From positions 310,001-374,000 of the forward strand of contig NZ_AUAP01000001.1 of assembly GCF_000428785.1 (NCBI RefSeq): a DNA stretch of 64,000 bases. The letters run 5' to 3'. Both the position numbers and the translations under genes were made by a program. The notes beneath the pieces are model-generated. The model was given only the letters and a program-made list of their open reading frames with translations, made no database searches and had not been told where the DNA came from. How positions within the stretch are numbered: the first letter of the stretch is position 1; every line of letters starts with the position of its first letter. The DNA comes from Conchiformibius kuhniae DSM 17694. GTDB taxonomy: Bacteria > Pseudomonadota > Gammaproteobacteria > Burkholderiales > Neisseriaceae. Below are positions 10,956 through 19,612 of the stretch, one piece after another.

Positions 10956-12065
10956 TCAAAGGCTTTCGCGGGGGGCGGGGCAGGGCGGTTCTTCAAAGCC
11001 GACAATTTCCAAGCCGAAGCCGGTCAGCCCGTTCAGCGATGAGGGCTGCCCCAGCACGCGCATGGCTTTGACCTGCAAACCGGCGAGAATTTGTGCGCCG
11101 ATGCCGTAGGTTTTGCGGTCCCATTTTTTCAGTTGGAAGGTGTTTTTCGGCAGCGTGCGTTCCAGCAAAGCCGCGCTGTCTTCGGTGCGGTGCAGCAAAA
11201 TCAGCACGCCGCATTCGGCAGCGCCAATCCGCGCCAGCGCATCGGGAAGCTGCCAAGAATGGTTGGGGTCGGGCATCAGAAAATCCATCGCGCTGAACGG
11301 CTCGTGGACGCGCACCAGCGTTTCGGCGGCTTCGGCGGGATTGCCTTTGACCAATGCCAAATGGGTGTCGCCGTTGAGTTTGTCCACGTAAACGTGCTGC
11401 CTGAAACCGCCCCAAGCGGTGTGAATGAGGGTGTCGCCCATTTCTTCCAACAGGCTTTCGTTGCGGCTGCGGTATTCAATCAAATCGGCAATCGTGCCGA
11501 TTTTCAGCCCGTGCGTTTCGGCAAAACGCAGCAGTTCGGGCATACGCGCCATCGTACCGTCATCGTTCAGAATTTCGCAAATCACGCCCGCGCCCGCCAA
11601 GCCCGCCATTTGCGCCAAATCCACCGCCGCTTCGGTGTGTCCGGCGCGAACCAGCACGCCGCCTTTTTGGGCGCGGAGCGGAAAAATATGGCCGGGCTGC
11701 ACAATATCGGCGGGAGAAACGGCGGGAGAAACGGCGGTGCGAATGGTGTGGGCGCGGTCGGCGGCGGAAATGCCGGTGCTGATGCCTTGCGCCGCTTCAA
11801 TCGACACGGTGAAATTGGTGCCGTATTGTGCGCCGTTGTGCTGGGTCATCATCGGCAAACCCAGCCGGTCAATCAGCGCGTTTTCCATCGGCAGGCACAC
11901 CAAACCGCGTGCGTGTTTAATCATAAAATTAACGGCTTCGGCGGTAACGAACTGTGCCGCCATCACCAAATCGCCTTCGTTTTCGCGGTCTTCGGCATCG
12001 GTGATGACGACCATTTTGCCGGCGGCGATGTCGGCGAGAATGTCGGGAATGGGGGAGATGTGCAT
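10956..12065 (-). CDS. ribB: 3,4-dihydroxy-2-butanone 4-phosphate synthase with degenerate GTP-cyclohydrolase-II-like domain
   Basis: The N-terminal 200 residues are RibB, which makes the four-carbon precursor of riboflavin from ribulose 5-phosphate; the acidic catalytic loop DAEDRENEGD (about residues 23-32) and GHTEAAVDLA are present. The C-terminal half aligns in plan with RibA (ending GIGAQILAGLQVKAMRVL), but the zinc-binding cysteine cluster of GTP cyclohydrolase II (C-x10-C-x-C) is absent. Only RibB activity is therefore expected. The start was set at the ATG before HISPIPDILAD; the 40 codons upstream do not resemble the family and no good ribosome site is seen. Divergent from hisS. Confidence 0.93.
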   Translation of the reverse strand: MHISPIPDILADIAAGKMVVITDAEDRENEGDLVMAAQFVTAEAVNFMIKHARGLVCLPMENALIDRLGLPMMTQHNGAQYGTNFTVSIEAAQGISTGISAADRAHTIRTAVSPAVSPADIVQPGHIFPLRAQKGGVLVRAGHTEAAVDLAQMAGLAGAGVICEILNDDGTMARMPELLRFAETHGLKIGTIADLIEYRSRNESLLEEMGDTLIHTAWGGFRQHVYVDKLNGDTHLALVKGNPAEAAETLVRVHEPFSAMDFLMPDPNHSWQLPDALARIGAAECGVLILLHRTEDSAALLERTLPKNTFQLKKWDRKTYGIGAQILAGLQVKAMRVLGQPSSLNGLTGFGLEIVGFEEPPCPAPRESL

Positions 12066-12155
12066 GATGCGGGTGCGGGGTAGTGGGTTTCGGGGCGGAT
12101 TGTACTGATTTGGCGGACGGATTTCAAATTGCAATGGCGCAAAGGCTTGGATTTT

Positions 12156-12164
12156 TGCTAAAAT
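12156..12164 (+). promoter_or_regulatory. Predicted extended -10 for hisS
   Basis: TGCTAAAAT is an extended -10 (TGn plus TAAAAT) 32 bases before the hisS ATG. No good -35 is at the right distance, as expected for extended -10 promoters. Confidence 0.4.
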
Positions 12165-12196
12165 AAACCCTTTGTCCCGCCGCAAGCCCCAACCGT

Positions 12197-13489
12197 ATGA
12201 GCCAAAAAATCCAATCCGTCAAAGGCATGAACGATTTGCTCCCCGTTGAGCAAAAAGACTTCAAACTCACCGCCGCCTTTTGGCAGGCATTTGAAAACAC
12301 CGTACAAAAATGGGCGGCACGCTACGGCTACCGCCAAATCCGCACCCCGATTGTGGAACAAACGGGCTTGTTCGTGCGCTCCATCGGCGAAGAAACCGAC
12401 GTGGTCGGCAAAGAAATGTACACCTTTGCCGACAGCAACGACCGCTTGAGCCTGAGCCTGCGCCCCGAAGGGACGGCAAGCTGCCTGCGCGCAGTGGTGG
12501 AACACGGTTTGACCCACGAAGCCCCGCAAAAACTGTGGTATATGGGCCCGATGTTCCGCCGCGAACGCCCGCAAAAAGGACGTTACCGCCAATTCCATCA
12601 GGTCGGCGTGGAGGCTTTGGGCTTTGAACCGGCGCAAATTGATGCGGAAATCATCGCCATGTGCGCCGATTTGTGGCGCGAATTGGGCATTTCCGAATTT
12701 TTGCAACTGGAAATCAACAGCTTGGGCAACCGCGAAGAACGCGCCGCCCACCGCGCCGCCTTGGTGGACTATCTGCGCCGCCACGAAGCCGCCTTGGACG
12801 AAGACAGCCGCCGCCGCATGGACACCAATCCCCTGCGCGTGTTGGACACCAAAAATCCCGATTTGCAAGCCATCGCCGACAACGCGCCGCGTTTGGCGGA
12901 TTATTTGGGCGAAGAATCGCGCCGTTATTATCGGGAATTTAAAGATTTGCTGGACGGTTTGGGCATCGCCTACCGCGAAAACCACCGCTTGGTGCGCGGT
13001 TTGGATTATTATAATCACACGGTTTTTGAATGGGGTACCGACAAATTGGGCGCACAGGCGACCGTGTGCGGCGGCGGACGTTATGACGGCTTGATGGCGG
13101 AGCTGGGCGGCAAGGACACGCCGTCCATCGGTTTTGCCATGGGCGTGGAGCGGCTGCTGCTGCTGGTGCGCGAACACGGCTGCCTGAACGCCGATGCCGC
13201 ACCCGCCGTGTTTGTGATGCAGCAGGGCGAAGGCGCGGTGTTGCAAGCAATGAAATACGCGGCGGCGTTGCGCGAAGCGGACTGGGACGTGTTGCAGTTT
13301 TCAGGCAGCGCGAAATTGCAAAAACAGTTCAAACACGCCGACAAAAGCGGGGCGCGTTTTGCCCTGATTGTTGCCGAACAAGAACTTGAAAACCAAGAAG
13401 TTACCATCAAAGATTTGCGCGGCACGCACGGTCAGACCACCGTACCCGCCGCCAAGATGATTGAACAATTCAAACTTTGGAGCGAATAA
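12197..13489 (+). CDS. hisS: Histidyl-tRNA synthetase
   Basis: Class II aminoacyl-tRNA synthetase charging tRNA-His. Visible motifs are motif 2 (MFRRERPQKGRYRQFHQ), the HisA/histidine-binding segments LVRGLDYYNHTVFEW and GGGRYDGLMAELGG, and motif 3 (IGFAMGVERLLLL). The 430-residue length is normal. Its TAA stop overlaps the next gene's ATG (TAATG), so hisS and the YfgM-like gene form an operon, the same order as in many proteobacteria. Confidence 0.98.
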   Translation: MSQKIQSVKGMNDLLPVEQKDFKLTAAFWQAFENTVQKWAARYGYRQIRTPIVEQTGLFVRSIGEETDVVGKEMYTFADSNDRLSLSLRPEGTASCLRAVVEHGLTHEAPQKLWYMGPMFRRERPQKGRYRQFHQVGVEALGFEPAQIDAEIIAMCADLWRELGISEFLQLEINSLGNREERAAHRAALVDYLRRHEAALDEDSRRRMDTNPLRVLDTKNPDLQAIADNAPRLADYLGEESRRYYREFKDLLDGLGIAYRENHRLVRGLDYYNHTVFEWGTDKLGAQATVCGGGRYDGLMAELGGKDTPSIGFAMGVERLLLLVREHGCLNADAAPAVFVMQQGEGAVLQAMKYAAALREADWDVLQFSGSAKLQKQFKHADKSGARFALIVAEQELENQEVTIKDLRGTHGQTTVPAAKMIEQFKLWSE

Positions 13490-14091
13490 TGTCCGCACAT
13501 CATGACGAACAACAAGATATTGAAAACGCCAAGCATTTTTGGAATAAGGGCGGCAAATGGCTGTTTGCGGGGCTGGTGGCGGCGGCGTTGGGCTATTTGG
13601 GGCATGTGGTGTATCAAAACCACCTGCAAAGCAAAAACGAAAACGCCGCACTGATGGCAATGAAGGCGCAGCAAAGCGGCGATGCCGCACAATTGGCGGC
13701 GTTGCAGCAGCAGTTTGACGGCACGGCGGCTGCCGCGCAAGCAACCTTGTCTGCGGCGGCACAGGCGTTTGACAAGGGCAACTACGATGAAGCCGCCAAA
13801 GCCTACCGTTGGGTGCTGGCGCATCAAAAAGACGAGCTGTTTCAGGCGATTGCCGTGCAAAACCTTGCCAATGTGCATCTTCAGCAAAAACAATACGATG
13901 AAGCCTTGAAAGTGTTGGCAACGCCCTTGGCGGCGGCGTTTGCGTCTTTGGCGGACGAGGGGCGCGGCGATGTGTTTGCCGCGCAAGGCAAAGGCGCGGA
14001 AGCGAAAAAAGCCTATCAGGCAGCGCTGGACAAATTGGGTGAAGACGCGCCGCAACGCGAAGCCTTGCAATTGAAAGTGGCGCAGTTTTAA
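13489..14091 (+). CDS. yfgM: YfgM-like periplasmic TPR protein (ancillary SecYEG translocon/chaperone factor)
   Basis: A 200-residue protein with a cytoplasmic N-terminus, one membrane anchor (about residues 23-42, FAGLVAAALGYLGHVVY) and a periplasmic alanine-rich TPR-like helical domain (AAQAFDKGNYDEAAKAYRWV and EQ-rich repeats). This matches the YfgM family, which in E. coli associates with PpiD and SecYEG. It starts at the TAATG overlap with hisS. In other genomes the bamB gene often follows, but here a terminator and a repeat fragment follow instead. Confidence 0.85.
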   Translation: MSAHHDEQQDIENAKHFWNKGGKWLFAGLVAAALGYLGHVVYQNHLQSKNENAALMAMKAQQSGDAAQLAALQQQFDGTAAAAQATLSAAAQAFDKGNYDEAAKAYRWVLAHQKDELFQAIAVQNLANVHLQQKQYDEALKVLATPLAAAFASLADEGRGDVFAAQGKGAEAKKAYQAALDKLGEDAPQREALQLKVAQF

Positions 14092-14114
14092 GGCTTTGTC
14101 TGTCCTCATCACCA

Positions 14115-14146
14115 ACACGCGGGCGTGGTATGCCCGCGTGTTTTTT
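14115..14146 (+). terminator. Terminator of hisS-yfgM
   Basis: ACACGCGGGC (14115-14124) pairs with GCCCGCGTGT (14132-14141), followed by TTTTT. Confidence 0.9.
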
Positions 14147-14155
14147 GATTAAAAA

Positions 14156-14196
14156 GCACTGATTTTCATTAAAAAATTAAATGATGACACGCCCTA
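14156..14196. repeat. Intergenic element copy B (right-end fragment)
   Basis: Only the right end of the family is present: GCACTGATTTTCATT, then AAATGATGACACGCCCTA. The last three bases are the complement of the TAG stop codon of scoB. The left half and both dRS3 repeats are missing. Confidence 0.75.
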
Positions 14197-14829
14197 GGCA
14201 GCAAGGCTCAGGCGAACCCCCGTTGCCGCTTGCAGTGTGGCAAAATCCACGCCGTCTGCCAGTTCCGCCACGTTCAATCCCGTTTCGGTAACGTCCAGCA
14301 CTGCCAAATCGGTGATGATGCGGTGTACCACGCGTTTGCCGGTCAGGGGCAGGGTACAGTGCGGGACGATTTTGGGCGAGCCGTCTTTGGCGCGGTGTTC
14401 CATCAGCACGATGACGCGGCGCACGCCCGATACCAAGTCCATCGCGCCGCCCATGCCTTTGACCATTTTGCCCGGAATCATCCAGTTTGCCAAATCGCCG
14501 TGTTCGGACACTTCCATCGCGCCCAAGATGGCCAAGTCGATTTTGCCGCCGCGTATCATGGCAAATGATTGCGAGCTGGAAAAGAAGCTGGCACCAACCC
14601 GTGCGGTAACGGTTTGTTTGCCCGCGTTAATCAGGTCGGGGTCGATGTCGTGTTCGGTGGGGAAGCTGCCGATGCCGAGCAGTCCGTTTTCCGATTGCAG
14701 CCACACGTCGGTGTCGGGGGGGATGTGGTTGGCAATGAGGGTGGGCAGTCCGATGCCCAGATTGACGTAAAAGCCGTCTTGCAGCTCTTGTGCGGCGCGT
14801 TGTGCCATTTGTTCGCGGGACCAAGCCAT
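14194..14829 (-). CDS. scoB: Succinyl-CoA:3-ketoacid CoA-transferase subunit B
   Basis: With subunit A it moves CoA from succinyl-CoA to acetoacetate. The catalytic glutamate lies in WLQSENGLLGIG (about residues 43-54), and the family pattern NLGIGLPTLIANHIPP precedes it; GGKIDLAILGAMEVS is also diagnostic. The 211-residue length is normal. The ATG has AAAGGAA upstream. Its TAG stop coincides with the tip of a repeat element, so its 3' flank has been replaced. It follows scoA by 21 bp. Confidence 0.94.
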   Translation of the reverse strand: MAWSREQMAQRAAQELQDGFYVNLGIGLPTLIANHIPPDTDVWLQSENGLLGIGSFPTEHDIDPDLINAGKQTVTARVGASFFSSSQSFAMIRGGKIDLAILGAMEVSEHGDLANWMIPGKMVKGMGGAMDLVSGVRRVIVLMEHRAKDGSPKIVPHCTLPLTGKRVVHRIITDLAVLDVTETGLNVAELADGVDFATLQAATGVRLSLAA

Positions 14830-14850
14830 GTTGCGGATTCCTTTCGGTGT

Positions 14851-15552
14851 TTATTCGGGGCGGACGGTGCGTTGTTCGATGCGTTTTTCGGGGTGGGGAT
14901 TGACGATGATGCGGTGGACGTAGATGCCGGGCAGGTGGATGTGGTCGGGGTCGAGGCTGCCGGCAGGCAGCAGTTCTTCGGTTTCGACAACGGTGATTTT
15001 GCCCGCGCTTGCCACGTCGGGGTTGAAGTTGCGGGCGGTTTTGCGAAAAACGAGGTTGCCGCTTGTGTCGGCTTTCCATGCTTTGACGAGGGCGATGTCG
15101 GCGGTGAGGGCGTGTTCGAGCAGGTATTCGCGTCCGTTGAAGGTGCGGGTTTCTTTGCCTTCGGCAACTTGGGTGCCGACGCCTGTGGCGGTGTAAAAGG
15201 CGGGAATGCCCGCGCCGCCGGCACGCAGTTTTTCTGCCAATGTGCCTTGCGGGGTGAGTTCGACCGCCAATTCGCCGGAGAGAAATTGTTGCTCGAACCG
15301 TTTGTTTTCGCCAACGTAGGAAGCAATCATTTTTTTGATTTGGCGGCACTCGAGCAGCAGCCCCAAGCCGAAGTCGTCCACGCCGGCGTTGTTGCTGATG
15401 CAGGTGAGTCGGGAAACGCCGGTGTCGCGCAGGGCGGCGATGAGCATTTCGGGAATGCCGCACAAGCCGAAGCCGCCGACGGCAATGGTTTGTCCGTCTG
15501 CAACGATGTCGGCAAGGGCGGTGCGGGCGTCGGGATAAAGTTTGTGGCGCAT
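14851..15552 (-). CDS. scoA: Succinyl-CoA:3-ketoacid CoA-transferase subunit A
   Basis: Has the GGFGLCGIPEMLI CoA-binding loop near the N-terminus, SNNAGVDDFGLGLLL and GVGTQVAEGKE, all typical of subunit A. The start is placed at the ATG before RHKLYPDARTALAD with GAAAG upstream (233 residues). An ATG 45 bases further upstream would begin inside the repeat element and is rejected. Divergent from the thiolase gene, with element C in between; the three genes together would convert acetoacetate to two acetyl-CoA. Confidence 0.94.
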   Translation of the reverse strand: MRHKLYPDARTALADIVADGQTIAVGGFGLCGIPEMLIAALRDTGVSRLTCISNNAGVDDFGLGLLLECRQIKKMIASYVGENKRFEQQFLSGELAVELTPQGTLAEKLRAGGAGIPAFYTATGVGTQVAEGKETRTFNGREYLLEHALTADIALVKAWKADTSGNLVFRKTARNFNPDVASAGKITVVETEELLPAGSLDPDHIHLPGIYVHRIIVNPHPEKRIEQRTVRPE

Positions 15553-15581
15553 GATGGGGCTTTCGTGTGGGAAAATCGGTT

Positions 15582-15730
15582 TAGGGTGTGTCATCATTGA
15601 AATTTTTATACTGAAAATTCAGTGCAATATAAAAATCCGTCCGTATTTTATCAAGGTTTCTCGTGCTTTGACTTGGATTCCCGCCGGCGCGGGCATGACG
15701 GTACGGCGTTTTTCGGCTGATGACACGCCC
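15582..15730. repeat. Intergenic element copy C
   Basis: About 149 bp between TAGGGTGTGTCATCA (15582 onward) and TGATGACACGCC (ending 15729). One imperfect dRS3 (ATTCCC-N8-GGGCAT, 15677-15696) remains; the other is deleted. The remaining part of the 15553-15895 gap holds only the candidate promoter before the thiolase. Confidence 0.8.
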
Positions 15731-15833
15731 GAGTGGGGCTGCGCGGTGTGTGCAGCCTTGTGCGTTGAAACATCGTAACATCAAAATCCCCCTTGATTTA
15801 TCGGAAAAGCTGATGGATTGTGCGGAAATTTTG

Positions 15834-15863
15834 TTAAAGCGGGGCGCGGGCTTTGCGTATACT
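15834..15863 (+). promoter_or_regulatory. Possible thiolase promoter
   Basis: TATACT at 15858-15863 is a fair -10; the best -35 at an 18-base spacing is the weak TTAAAG at 15834-15839. It lies 33 bases before the start codon. Confidence 0.3.
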
Positions 15864-15895
15864 GGGCAAATTTGCAAAGAAAGAATGGGAGCGCG

Positions 15896-17083
15896 ATGAT
15901 GGCGTATCGAGACGATGATGTGGTGCTGGTGTCTGCCAAACGCACGCCGGTGGGCAGTTTTTGCGGGGCGTTGGCAGATGTGTCCGCGCCGCAGTTGGGG
16001 GCGGCGGCGGTGCGGGCGGTATTGGCGGATTTTGCGCCCGAACGGGTAGATGAGGTGGTGATGGGCAATGTGCTCACCGCAGGGGTGGGGCAGAATCCGG
16101 CACGTCAGGCGGCGTTGGCGGCGGGCTTGGCGGCGGAGGTGCCTGCCACCACCGTTAATGTGGTGTGCGGTTCGGGCTTGAAAGCGGTGCAGATGGCGGC
16201 ACAGGCTTTGCGTTGCGGCGATGCGGAGGTGGTGGTGGCGGGCGGGCAGGAATCCATGTCGCAAAGTCCGCATTTCGTCCGCTTGCGCGGCGGCGTGAAA
16301 ATGGGCGATGCGGCATTGACCGACAGCATGGTGGCAGACGGTTTGACCGATGCCTACCACCATTATCACATGGGCATCACGGCGGAGAACATCGCCCGCC
16401 AACTGGGCATCAGTCGTACCGAGCAGGACGAATTTGCCCTGTTGTCGCAACAAAAAGCCGCCGCCGCACAACAGGCAGGGCATTTTGATGTGGAAATCAC
16501 GCCGGTGGACGTGCCGCAACGCAAAGGCGGCAGCGTGCGTGTGGCGCGGGACGAATATCTGAAACCCGATACCGACTTGGCAAAACTGGCGCGTTTGCGC
16601 CCCGCCTTCTGCGCGGACGGCACGGTAACGGCGGGCAACGCCTCGGGCTTGAACGACGGCGCGGCGGCGGTGCTGATGATGCGGGCGCAAACGGCGCGGC
16701 AATACGGCTTGACCCCCTTGGCACGGCTGGCGGCGTATTCGGCAACGGGCATCGACCCTGCCGTCATGGGCTTGGCACCGGTGGACGCGGTGCGGCAGGT
16801 GTTGGCAAAAGCGGGCTGGCGCAGCGAAGAGGTGGACTGGTTTGAATTGAACGAAGCGTTTGCGGCACAGGCATTGGGGGTATTGCGGCAACTGTCGCTG
16901 CCCGCCGCAAAGGTCAATCCGAACGGCGGCGCGATTGCCATCGGACACCCCATCGGCGCATCGGGCTGCCGCATTTTGGTGTCGCTGCTGCATCAGATGT
17001 GCCGCACGCAGACACGGCGCGGGGTGGCGGCGTTGTGTGTCGGCGGGGGCATGGGCTTTGCGGTGGCGGTGGAACGCGTTTGA
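15896..17083 (+). CDS. Acetyl-CoA C-acetyltransferase (thiolase)
   Basis: Cleaves acetoacetyl-CoA into two acetyl-CoA (or the reverse). All three catalytic elements are present: the acyl-accepting cysteine in NVVCGSGLKAVQMA (about residue 90), the histidine in IAIGHPIGASG, and the second cysteine in ALCVGGGMGFA. The 395-residue length is standard; two ATGs in tandem begin the frame. The divergent scoAB supplies acetoacetyl-CoA, so degradative use is likely. It could equally be called atoB or phaA; no polyhydroxyalkanoate genes are visible. Confidence 0.93.
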   Translation: MMAYRDDDVVLVSAKRTPVGSFCGALADVSAPQLGAAAVRAVLADFAPERVDEVVMGNVLTAGVGQNPARQAALAAGLAAEVPATTVNVVCGSGLKAVQMAAQALRCGDAEVVVAGGQESMSQSPHFVRLRGGVKMGDAALTDSMVADGLTDAYHHYHMGITAENIARQLGISRTEQDEFALLSQQKAAAAQQAGHFDVEITPVDVPQRKGGSVRVARDEYLKPDTDLAKLARLRPAFCADGTVTAGNASGLNDGAAAVLMMRAQTARQYGLTPLARLAAYSATGIDPAVMGLAPVDAVRQVLAKAGWRSEEVDWFELNEAFAAQALGVLRQLSLPAAKVNPNGGAIAIGHPIGASGCRILVSLLHQMCRTQTRRGVAALCVGGGMGFAVAVERV

Positions 17084-17107
17084 CGTGTTTGTTTGACTTT
17101 TTATCAC

Positions 17108-17145
17108 AACCGTCCTTTCCATTGTGCGGAAAGGGCGGTTTTGCG
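17108..17145 (+). terminator. Terminator of the thiolase gene
   Basis: AACCGTCCTTTCC (17108-17120) pairs with GGAAAGGGCGGTT (17128-17140) with one mismatch, followed by a TTGCGCTTTT stretch. Confidence 0.7.
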
Positions 17146-17212
17146 CTTTTTCCCGCGATGATGACGCGCAGGCGCGGCGGAAAACCACCCCCGTGCGGCG
17201 GTCAAACGGTAT

Positions 17213-17218
17213 TATAAT
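17213..17218 (+). promoter_or_regulatory. Possible -10 box of tgpA
   Basis: A perfect TATAAT 32 bases before the ATG; no convincing -35 at 16-18 bases upstream. Confidence 0.35.
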
Positions 17219-17250
17219 GGCTGTTTGTCATAACGATTGCCGAGCCGCCG

Positions 17251-19212
17251 ATGCTGTTTGCCCACGCCCCGTTTTTGGAAAAACACCCCGATGTTCGGGC
17301 GACGATGTTCGCCTTGTGTGCTTTGGCGGCGGTGTCGCTGCCCTTGCTGTGGCAATTGCCGGCGGCGGTGGCGGCGGTGTTTGCGGGATGTTGGCTGTTG
17401 CGGGCGGTGCTGTTGCAGGCAGGGGTGCGGGCATTGGCGGGCTGGCAGTTGCTGCTGCTGTTGGCGGCGGCGATGCTGCTGGTGTGGCGGGCGGCGGGAA
17501 CGCTGTTCGGCTTGCAGGGCGGGATTGCGTTTTTGCTGATGCTGTCGCTGCTTAAGTCGTTTGAAGGCAAAAGCCGCCGCGACTGGCAGGTGCTGGTGTT
17601 GGTGATGCTGTTTCTGACGGCGGGCGCGGTGTTGTTCGACCAAGACCTGCTCACGGGCGTGTGGGTGCTGGCGTGCCTGATGCTGATGGCGGTGTCGCTG
17701 GCACTGCTGAACGAAATGCGTCTGACGGCGGCGCTGCGGCAGAGCGCGACCGCATTTTTGCTCACCCTGCCCCTGATGGCGGTGTTGTTTGTCGCCGTGC
17801 CGCGCCGCGATGCGCCCTTGTGGGGCGTGCCGCAAAACACCGCCAAAGGCAGGACGGGCATGTCCGAACGCATGAAGCCCGGCAGCATCGGCGAACTGGT
17901 GCAAAGCAACGAACCGGCATTTGCCGCCACGTTTGACAACGGCTTTGTGCCGCAGCCGCAACAGCTTTATTGGCGGGTGATGCTGTTGTCGGACTACCAA
18001 AACGGCGCATGGCAAATGGTGTTGAACGAATACAACGACAGCGCACTGCCCGCCGCTTCGGGCAAAACCGTTGCCTACCAGATTATTGCCGAAGACGAAA
18101 AAGGGCGTTTGCCCGTGTTGGAACACGCCCTGCCCGTGTCGCAACGGGGCATGTGGCGCGAAGCGGGCGGCGTGTTGCGGGTACGCAGCCGCTTGGGCGT
18201 GCGCCGCGTGCGCCTGCAGGCAGATTTGGACGGCAAGCTGGCACAAGCCGAATTGTCGGCTTTCGAGCGCCGCCTGTACACCGCCCTGCCGCCCGACACC
18301 AACCCGCGCACCCGCGCCTTCGCACAACAACTGCTGCGCGACAACGGCAACGACCCCGCCCGTTTCGCCCAAGCTGCCTACCGCCATTTCCGGCAAGGCT
18401 TCACCTACACCCTCAAACCGCCCGTATTGCACGGACAAGACAGCACCGACCAATTTGTTTTCGACAGCAAACAAGGCTTTTGCGAACACTACGCCGATGC
18501 CTTTACCGTGATGATGCGGGCGGCGGGCGTGCCTGCACGGGTGGTAACCGGCTATCAGGGCGGCGAATACAACGAAGCGGGCGGCTTTTGGCAAATCCGC
18601 AGCAAAGACGCCCACGCATGGACGGAAATCTGGCTGCCCGAACAAGGCGTGTGGCAACGCATCGACCCCACCGCCGCCGTTGCCGCCGTCCGCATCAACG
18701 GCAGCGTGGAACAAGCCCTGCCCGAAAGCGAAGCCGCCGCCTTCACCGCCAACCGCACATGGACGCGCCTGCTCGACCGCAGCCGTTTTTATTGGCAACA
18801 ATGGGTCATCAACTACGATGGCGACCGCCAGCGCAACCTGTTGGCGAAATTGGGCTTGGAACGTTGGTCGTGGGGCGGGGCGTTGTTGTTGGCGGTATTG
18901 GCGGCGGCGCTGGCGGCATTGCCCCTGCTGCTGTGGTGGCGGCGTTCGCGGCGGCGCGACATCCGTCCGCTTGAAGACGGCTTCGCCCTACTCAAACACA
19001 CGCTGACGGCTGACGGACACGGCGATTTCGCTGCCACAGGGCCCTTGGATTTGCTCCAAGCGGACGGCGTGCCGGAAGCCGCGCAGGTTTTATTGCGCCA
19101 ATACATTGAATTGGCATACGCCCGAGCCGATGCGCCGCCGCCGCACGAAGCCCGCGCTTGGTACGCCCGCGTGGCAAAATGGGCAAAAAAACGGCAGCGC
19201 GGTGCGGATTGA
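17251..19212 (+). CDS. tgpA: TgpA-like membrane transglutaminase-fold protein
   Basis: A 653-residue protein with the TgpA plan: five or more N-terminal membrane helices (DUF3488 region, residues 20-190), a periplasmic transglutaminase-like domain, one further membrane helix (about 545-565) and a cytoplasmic DUF4129-like tail. The Cys-His-Asp triad is in KQGFCEHYADAFTVMMRAAG (Cys), KDAHAWTEIW (His) and RIDPTAAV (Asp). In Pseudomonas TgpA is needed for viability, but its substrate is unknown. In most genomes it follows a DUF58 and a MoxR ATPase gene; neither is here, so the gene stands alone. Confidence 0.9.
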   Translation: MLFAHAPFLEKHPDVRATMFALCALAAVSLPLLWQLPAAVAAVFAGCWLLRAVLLQAGVRALAGWQLLLLLAAAMLLVWRAAGTLFGLQGGIAFLLMLSLLKSFEGKSRRDWQVLVLVMLFLTAGAVLFDQDLLTGVWVLACLMLMAVSLALLNEMRLTAALRQSATAFLLTLPLMAVLFVAVPRRDAPLWGVPQNTAKGRTGMSERMKPGSIGELVQSNEPAFAATFDNGFVPQPQQLYWRVMLLSDYQNGAWQMVLNEYNDSALPAASGKTVAYQIIAEDEKGRLPVLEHALPVSQRGMWREAGGVLRVRSRLGVRRVRLQADLDGKLAQAELSAFERRLYTALPPDTNPRTRAFAQQLLRDNGNDPARFAQAAYRHFRQGFTYTLKPPVLHGQDSTDQFVFDSKQGFCEHYADAFTVMMRAAGVPARVVTGYQGGEYNEAGGFWQIRSKDAHAWTEIWLPEQGVWQRIDPTAAVAAVRINGSVEQALPESEAAAFTANRTWTRLLDRSRFYWQQWVINYDGDRQRNLLAKLGLERWSWGGALLLAVLAAALAALPLLLWWRRSRRRDIRPLEDGFALLKHTLTADGHGDFAATGPLDLLQADGVPEAAQVLLRQYIELAYARADAPPPHEARAWYARVAKWAKKRQRGAD

Positions 19213-19220
19213 CGTTTGGC

Positions 19221-19360
19221 GCGGCGTGTCGGAGCACATCATCAATTGACGGAAAAAACACGGTGTCGTCATGCCCGCGCGGGCAGGAATCCGACAACAC
19301 ATTCAAACAAATCTTGAAAAAACATTGCTTGCAGGTCATCGGACAGTGGATTTCCGCCTA
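19221..19360. repeat. Intergenic element copy D1 (interrupted)
   Basis: Begins with a diverged tip (GGCGTGTCGGAGCACATCATCAATTGAC), has a left arm around ATGCCCGCGCGGGCAGGAAT and the AAACATTGCTTGCAGG spacer, then stops within its right dRS3-like arm (GTGGATTTCCGCC), where copy D2 begins. Its remaining right end is not found. Confidence 0.65.
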
Positions 19361-19563
19361 TGGCGTGTCATCATTTAAATTTTTCTGCTGAAAATCAGTG
19401 AAATATAAAAAATTTCGTCATTCCCGCGAATGTGGGAATCCATCTCCCGATGCTTGGCAAGCCATGTTTTATCAAGGTTTCTCGTGCTTCGGCTTGGATT
19501 CCCGCCTGTGCGGGTATGACGGTGCGGCGCGTTTTCGGTTTTGCGGTCAATTGGTGATGCGGC
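19361..19563. repeat. Intergenic element copy D2
   Basis: Starts GGCGTGTCATCATTTAAAT, contains a perfect dRS3 at 19420-19439 and an imperfect one in GGATTCCCGCCTGTGCGGGTAT, and ends in a diverged tip (CAATTGGTGATGCGGC). The orientation is opposite to D1. With D1 it fills the 400-bp gap between tgpA and recB; nothing else was found there. Confidence 0.75.
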
Positions 19564-19612
19564 TTAAGCACCGGACGGCGCACCTTATCGGCTTGGCAAA
19601 AACGCCGTCCGT

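Noticed and set aside
12066..12196. FMN riboswitch before ribB
   Set aside because: The 131-bp divergent gap lacks the conserved RFN core segments.
15553..15597. Upstream start for scoA
   Set aside because: The extra 15 residues would be encoded by the tip of a repeat element and are not conserved; the ATG at 15552 has a ribosome site.
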